This document shows positions 6,413-10,079 of a stretch of DNA of 10,079 nucleotides, in pieces. The notes under the pieces are model-generated. The model worked only from the letters and a program-made list of their open reading frames with translations. It was not told where the DNA came from and made no database searches. The translations under genes and the position numbers were made by a program. Position 1 is the stretch's first letter; each line of letters begins with the position of its first letter. This DNA is from Clostridiales bacterium. GTDB lineage: Bacteria; Bacillota; Clostridia; Oscillospirales; Oscillospiraceae. Location: the NCBI GenBank assembly GCA_012729875.1, contig JAAYCC010000076.1, positions 1 through 10,079 of the forward strand. The letters run 5' to 3'.

Positions 6413-8301
6413 ACGATTCGTGAGAACTCCTTGTCCAGATGCTTTTTGGTCAGTGTCACGGATACGGGCCTGCCGTGCGGGCAGTATTTGACCTCTCCTC
6501 GGATCACGGCCTCCGCTATCTTCATAAGCTCCGCCTGAGCGGTGCTCCAGCCGGCCTTGATTGCCGCCTTGCAGGCTACGGTGTGGAGTATCTCGTCCAC
6601 AGAGTCCGCTTCCGAGACGCGGCTGCCTCGGCCCAGCTTGTCGCAGATCTCTTCGATCATGGCGGGGGCGTCTGAAACATCCGTATCGGCGGGTACGCCC
6701 CGCAGTATAACGCTGTCGTCGCCATAGGGATCTATCTCAAAGCCCAGACGGGAGAGAAGCTTGCCGTTTCGCTCAATTATCTCAATGTCGGCCGTGCTCA
6801 GCTTTGTTGTTACAGGAGACAGCAGCGTCTGGGACATTATCTCGTGCCCCTGGGACTTTAGACGGTCGAAAATCATACGTTCGTGGGCGGCGTGCTTGTC
6901 GATGAGAATCAGGTTATCGCCCTGCTCGACAAGTATGTAGGTCTTCATTGTCTCGCCCACAAGGCGGAAGTCTGCCGGCGTTACGGAAGCTACCTCGGAA
7001 CCGGGCTCAATCCGGGGGCTTTTATCTGTCTCTTTCTCAGAGCGGGCGGGAGGACTATAGGACGGTCTGACGCTGTCGCAGAGGCGAAGCTGACAGGCCT
7101 CCTGAGGCTTTGAAATGTGTTCTGCCGTTGGGCTGCTGCCGATCTTCGGCTTTTCCGCTATAATCGTATGAGCAGAAGAAAAGCCTGCGCTCTTCTCGGT
7201 GGAAGGGGATTTGCCGGGGGATTCGCAGGAGCTCGTGGACTTGAAAAAGTCCTTTTTCGAGGCGGAGAGAGCCTTTGCTGTGGTATGTGAGAGCTTTATC
7301 TCCGCTGAGGGCTTTTCGCCGGTCAGAGCGGAAAGTGCCGCGTAGTAGACCGCGTCGAAAATGCGCCTTTCGTCGCGGAACTTGACCTCGGTTTTGGCGG
7401 GGTGGACGTTGACGTCCACGGAGGCGGGGCTTAAAGTGAGGTAGCAAACGGCGGCGGGGTAGCGTCCCGTCAGCAGGGTGTTCCTGTATGCCTGCTCGAC
7501 GGCGGCCTGCAAAAGTGCTGATTTTATGCAGCGCCCGTTCACAAAGAAAAACTGTTTTGCGCGGTTGCCGTGGCCCGCCTTCGGCGAACCGACATAGCCT
7601 GCCACCGACACGTCCTCTCCCTGAGCGGACATCTCAAGAAGGTCCAGCGCCTGCTCACGCCCCAGGAGAGAGTAGGCGCATGAGGAGATTTTGCCGTCCC
7701 CGGGGGAGAAAAATTCTTCCTTTCCGTCCCTGATGAGCCGGACGGAGACCTCTGGTCTGCCGAGGGCGCAGCGCAGGGCGAAGGCGGTACAGGCCGAGCC
7801 CTCCGCACGGTCGGATTTCATAAACTTGAGCCTTGCGGGAGTGTTGTGGAACAAGTCGCGGACTATAATAGTCGTACCTACGGGACAGCCGCAGGGTGAC
7901 ATTTCGGCTATTTCGCCGGCCTCGACCAGAACGCGCGTACCCTCGACCGAACCCTTTCTGCGGGTTATCATTTCTATGCGCGAGACAGAGGAGATGGCCG
8001 CCAGCGCCTCTCCGCGAAAGCCCATGGTTCCAATGGCTTCAAGGCTGCGCTCGTTTTTCAGCTTACTTGTAGCATGGCGCAGGAAACACACTCCCGCATC
8101 CTCGGGGAGCATGCCGCAGCCGTCGTCGGTTACGCGTATATAGGTCATGCCACCGTTTTTTAGTTCGATGGTTATATTCTTGGCGCCGGCATCGAAGGAG
8201 TTTTCAATGAGTTCCTTGATGACTGAGGCTGGACGCTCTACGACCTCGCCGGCCGCGATGAGGTCGGCGACGTGTGGGGACAGTATGTTTATTTCGGGCA
8301 T
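6409..8301 (-). CDS. mutL: DNA mismatch repair protein MutL (endonuclease type)
   Basis: MutL links mismatch recognition by MutS to strand removal; versions from bacteria lacking MutH nick DNA themselves. From the ATG at 8301 the product has 630 residues. The N-terminal GHKL ATPase shows KELIENSFDAGA at 29-40, DDGCGM at 59-64, RHATSKL at 75-81, GFRGEAL at 94-100, NTPARLKFMK at 153-162 and DVNVHPAKTEVKF at 296-308. A Ser/Lys/Pro-rich linker spans about 330-445. The C-terminal dimerization and nuclease domain carries DKHAAHERMIFD at 468-479, ACK at 576-578, CPHGRP at 607-612 and FSR at 626-628, matching the metal-binding nuclease motifs with Lys for the usual Gln and Asp for the last Glu of the first one. 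An in-frame ATG at 8349 would add 16 unrelated residues and abuts the predicted -10 box; GGAGG at 8311-8307 favours 8301. It overlaps miaA by four bases. Confidence 0.98.
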   Translation of the reverse strand: MPEINILSPHVADLIAAGEVVERPASVIKELIENSFDAGAKNITIELKNGGMTYIRVTDDGCGMLPEDAGVCFLRHATSKLKNERSLEAIGTMGFRGEALAAISSVSRIEMITRRKGSVEGTRVLVEAGEIAEMSPCGCPVGTTIIVRDLFHNTPARLKFMKSDRAEGSACTAFALRCALGRPEVSVRLIRDGKEEFFSPGDGKISSCAYSLLGREQALDLLEMSAQGEDVSVAGYVGSPKAGHGNRAKQFFFVNGRCIKSALLQAAVEQAYRNTLLTGRYPAAVCYLTLSPASVDVNVHPAKTEVKFRDERRIFDAVYYAALSALTGEKPSAEIKLSHTTAKALSASKKDFFKSTSSCESPGKSPSTEKSAGFSSAHTIIAEKPKIGSSPTAEHISKPQEACQLRLCDSVRPSYSPPARSEKETDKSPRIEPGSEVASVTPADFRLVGETMKTYILVEQGDNLILIDKHAAHERMIFDRLKSQGHEIMSQTLLSPVTTKLSTADIEIIERNGKLLSRLGFEIDPYGDDSVILRGVPADTDVSDAPAMIEEICDKLGRGSRVSEADSVDEILHTVACKAAIKAGWSTAQAELMKIAEAVIRGEVKYCPHGRPVSVTLTKKHLDKEFSRIV

Positions 8302-8306
8302 TTTGG

Positions 8307-8311
8307 CCTCC
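8307..8311 (-). promoter_or_regulatory. mutL ribosome binding site (decides the start)
   Basis: GGAGG on the minus strand lies five bases before the ATG at 8301, where the conserved MutL N-terminus begins. It argues against the upstream ATG at 8349. Confidence 0.8.
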
Positions 8312-8350
8312 GATCGACATATGTAGCAACACTGGAAAATTGTCGCCATT

Positions 8351-8379
8351 ATTATAAACTAAAAATGTTGAAAATACCA
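8351..8379 (-). promoter_or_regulatory. Predicted mutL-miaA promoter
   Basis: A perfect -10, TATAAT, occupies 8356-8351 on the minus strand. The hexamer 17 bases upstream is TGGTAT (8379-8374), a poor -35. Transcription would begin near 8344, giving a leader of about 43 bases before the mutL ATG. The upstream ATG at 8349 would then not be transcribed. The promoter overlaps the miaB -35 on the other strand. Confidence 0.5.
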
Positions 8380-8396
8380 CCACAAAATGATATTAT
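8368..8396 (+). promoter_or_regulatory. Predicted strong miaB-mutS promoter
   Basis: TTGAAA (8368-8373) is followed, after 17 bases, by TATTAT (8391-8396) with the extended -10 TGA just before it. This is close to a housekeeping sigma consensus. The start would be near 8403, giving a leader of about 50 bases before the miaB ATG. Confidence 0.65.
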
Positions 8397-8408
8397 TAAA
8401 GATAATAT
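8390..8408. repeat. Perfect AT-rich inverted repeat over the miaB -10
   Basis: ATATTAT (8390-8396) and ATAATAT (8402-8408) are perfect inverted copies separated by five bases. The left arm includes the -10 hexamer and the right arm covers the expected transcription start. It could be a repressor site or only a result of AT-rich composition. Confidence 0.4.
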
Positions 8409-8453
8409 GCATAATTATAAAAGGGCTTCGGTGCCTGTGACAGGACTTGAAAT

Positions 8454-9851
8454 ATGGGTAACAGACGAATTGAGATATCTTCCGGACAGATCGAAGAACA
8501 GCTTGATATATGTGCGCAGATACGCGCCATGGCGGGTGAGAAACGCCTTGCGATGGTGGATACCTACGGCTGCCAGCAGAACGAGGCGGACAGCGAACAG
8601 CTCCGCGGCTACCTCTTCGCCATGGGCTATGGTCAGACGTCGGACGAAAATCAGGCGGACATAGTGGTCATTAACACCTGCGCCGTCCGTGAGCACGCAG
8701 AGATGCGCGTTTTAGGAAATATCGGCGCGCTGACGCACACGAAAAAGGAAAATCCGGACCAGATAATCGTCGTCTGCGGCTGTATGGCGGCGGAGAAAAA
8801 TATAGTCGAGAAGATAAAAAAGTCCTACGGTATCGTAGACCTGATGTTTGCGCCCTCCGAGCTGTGGCGCTTTCCCGAATTGCTGAAAACAGTTATTGAA
8901 GGAAAAAGGCGCGTGTTTGAGCTCGGCGGAGACGCAACCGTAGCGGAGGGCATACCGCATCTGAGGACGGACGGCGTCAAGGCGTGGCTCTCCGTTATGA
9001 ACGGCTGCAACAACTTCTGCACCTACTGCATTGTGCCCTATACCCGATTCCGCGAGCGCTCCCGCCGCCCCGAAAGCATAATCGCCGAGGCGCGGGAGCT
9101 CGTATCACAGGGCTACAGGGAGATAACGCTGCTCGGCCAGAACGTCAACTCCTACGGCAACGATCTCGACTGCGGCGTGAGCTTTGCACAGCTTATCCGC
9201 GATATAGACGCTATAGACGGAGACTTTGTTATACGCTTTATGACAAGCCATCCCAAGGACGCGACAGAGGAGCTTTTCGCCGCCATGCGCGACTGCAAAA
9301 AATGTGAAAAGCACCTGCATCTGCCGCTGCAGTCGGGCAGCGACAGGATACTTAAGGCGATGAACCGCCGCTACGACTCGGCTAAATATCTGGGGCTTGT
9401 AGACAAGCTCCGCGAATATATCCCGGATGTGGTTCTGACTACGGATATTATCGTGGGCTTTCCCGGCGAGACCGACGAGGATTTTGAAGATACCATGCGG
9501 GTCGTTGAGCGGGTGCGCTACGATGCCATGTTCACATTTATCTACTCCAAGCGAGCGGGTACTCCCGCCGCCGCTATGGACGATCCCTTCACCCGCGAGG
9601 AAAAACAGCTGCACTTTGACCGCCTGATAGAGGTGCAGAACGCGATATCCGAGGAAAAGCACGGGGCCTACATCGGAAAGACCGAGCGTGTGCTTATAGA
9701 CGGACGGGACCGCGAGAAGGGTGTTCTGACGGGGCGCACCATCGGCGGCAGGCTTGTGCGCGTACCCGCCGACGACAGCCTCATCGGGCATTTTGCGGGA
9801 GTTGAGATCACGGACTGCAACACCTGGGCGCTGAGAGGCAAACTCGTCTAG
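8454..9851 (+). CDS. miaB: tRNA-2-methylthio-N6-dimethylallyladenosine synthase MiaB
   Basis: MiaB is a radical-SAM methylthiotransferase that converts i6A37, made by MiaA, into ms2i6A37. The 465-residue product has the three expected domains. The N-terminal UPF0004 domain holds the auxiliary-cluster cysteines Cys40 (DTYGCQQNEADSEQ), Cys76 (NTCAVRE) and Cys110 (CGCMAAE). The radical-SAM core has CNNFCTYC with Cys185, Cys189 and Cys192, followed by LLGQNVNSYG, a typical family motif. The C-terminal TRAM domain covers about 400-465. Motifs and length fit MiaB better than MtaB or RimO; NTCAVRE and QQNEADSE are characteristic of MiaB. The ATG at 8454 has only a modest AGGA eight bases upstream; about 30 residues precede the conserved core, as in many clostridial homologs. 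mutS follows after 31 bases. The identification is firm, the exact start slightly less so. Confidence 0.97.
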   Translation: MGNRRIEISSGQIEEQLDICAQIRAMAGEKRLAMVDTYGCQQNEADSEQLRGYLFAMGYGQTSDENQADIVVINTCAVREHAEMRVLGNIGALTHTKKENPDQIIVVCGCMAAEKNIVEKIKKSYGIVDLMFAPSELWRFPELLKTVIEGKRRVFELGGDATVAEGIPHLRTDGVKAWLSVMNGCNNFCTYCIVPYTRFRERSRRPESIIAEARELVSQGYREITLLGQNVNSYGNDLDCGVSFAQLIRDIDAIDGDFVIRFMTSHPKDATEELFAAMRDCKKCEKHLHLPLQSGSDRILKAMNRRYDSAKYLGLVDKLREYIPDVVLTTDIIVGFPGETDEDFEDTMRVVERVRYDAMFTFIYSKRAGTPAAAMDDPFTREEKQLHFDRLIEVQNAISEEKHGAYIGKTERVLIDGRDREKGVLTGRTIGGRLVRVPADDSLIGHFAGVEITDCNTWALRGKLV

Positions 9852-9870
9852 CCGGCAGTAAATATATTTC

Positions 9871-9875
9871 GGAGG
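9871..9875 (+). promoter_or_regulatory. mutS ribosome binding site
   Basis: GGAGG lies seven bases before the mutS ATG, in the short gap after miaB, and fixes the start of this otherwise truncated gene. Confidence 0.85.
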
Positions 9876-9882
9876 TAAAAAA

Positions 9883-10079
9883 ATGGCAGAGCTTACGCCG
9901 ATGAAAAAACAATACAGAGAGATAAAGTCACAGTACGGAGACTGCCTGCTGTTTTTCCGCCTAGGCGACTTTTACGAGATGTTTGACGAGGACGCGAAGG
10001 TCGCGTCCAAGGAACTCGACATTGCGCTGACTACGCGCGACAGAAACGTCGAGAACCCCGAAGAGCGCACGCCTATGTG
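9883..10079 (+). CDS. mutS: DNA mismatch repair protein MutS, N-terminal 65 residues (runs off the right edge)
   Basis: MutS recognises mismatched bases and recruits MutL. Translation from the ATG at 9883 gives 65 complete codons before the window ends. The start, MAELTPMKKQYREIK, and the block LLFFRLGDFYEMFDEDA at 22-38 are typical of the MutS mismatch-binding domain I. Phe30 and Glu32 of FYE form the Phe-x-Glu motif that contacts the mismatch, which distinguishes MutS from MutS2. LDIALTTRDR follows at 45-54. It is 31 bases after miaB and has an excellent ribosome binding site, so it is probably cotranscribed. The remaining roughly 800 residues, including the ATPase, lie outside the window. 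Confidence 0.95.
   Translation, partial: MAELTPMKKQYREIKSQYGDCLLFFRLGDFYEMFDEDAKVASKELDIALTTRDRNVENPEERTPM

Noticed and set aside
8314..8327. Possible LexA (SOS) box in the mutL leader
   Set aside because: The centre ACATATGT matches the Bacillus-type box, but the essential GAAC and GTTC flanks are only half matched. An eight-base palindrome is weak evidence.
6409..8349. A longer mutL reading starting at 8349
   Set aside because: The added 16 residues are not MutL-like and the ATG abuts the predicted -10 box. The conserved N-terminus and GGAGG fit 8301.
9105..9791. A 228-codon open frame on the minus strand
   Set aside because: It is antisense to the radical-SAM and TRAM parts of miaB, which are fully conserved. 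The long frame reflects GC-rich codon bias.
1..10079. CRISPR arrays, tRNA genes, insertion sequences, attachment sites or phage genes
   Set aside because: No spaced repeat series, tRNA-like fold, transposase or integrase frame, or terminal inverted repeats were seen. The window is densely filled by housekeeping genes.

Overview
The window looks like a chromosomal housekeeping segment from a Clostridia-type Firmicute. An uncultured gut Oscillospirales-like organism is my best guess. The evidence is the sepF, divIVA and yggS division cluster next to ileS, a Firmicute-style MutL with endonuclease motifs and no sign of a MutH system, strong GGAGG ribosome binding sites, and a fairly GC-rich codon choice. 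The lineage is inference; no rRNA is present. I see no mobile element, CRISPR array, tRNA gene or phage gene.

Layout. Positions 1-8301 are all minus-strand genes. In transcription order they are mutL (8301-6409), miaA (6412-5456, overlapping mutL by 4 bases), hfq (5335-5093), a single-pass HlyD-like membrane adaptor (5036-3840), yggS/ylmE (3808-3101, TTG start), sepF (3075-2554), divIVA (2515-1832) and ileS (1701 to the left edge; 567 N-terminal codons are seen). Positions 8302-8453 form a compact AT-rich divergent promoter region. The plus-strand genes are miaB (8454-9851) and mutS (9883 to the right edge; 65 codons are seen).

How the genes relate. MutS and MutL start mismatch repair. MiaA and MiaB act in sequence on A37 of tRNAs that read U-starting codons, giving i6A and then ms2i6A. 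Each half of the divergon therefore carries one mismatch-repair gene and one tRNA-modification gene. Hfq is an RNA chaperone, and miaA-hfq adjacency is common in bacteria. Downstream, yggS-sepF-divIVA-ileS keeps the order of the Bacillus subtilis ylmE-sepF-ylmG-ylmH-divIVA-ileS block, but ylmG and ylmH are absent here. The HlyD-like protein of unknown role sits at the head of that block.

Intergenic gaps are short (25-152 bases). Supported control elements are an extended -10 promoter before hfq, face-to-face overlapping promoters between mutL and miaB, and a GC-rich hairpin with two alternative pairings just before ileS. I found no clearly new biological system. The points most worth a second look are the ileS leader, the orphan HlyD-like protein, the divergent split of the mismatch-repair genes and the HMGT form of the IleS HIGH motif.
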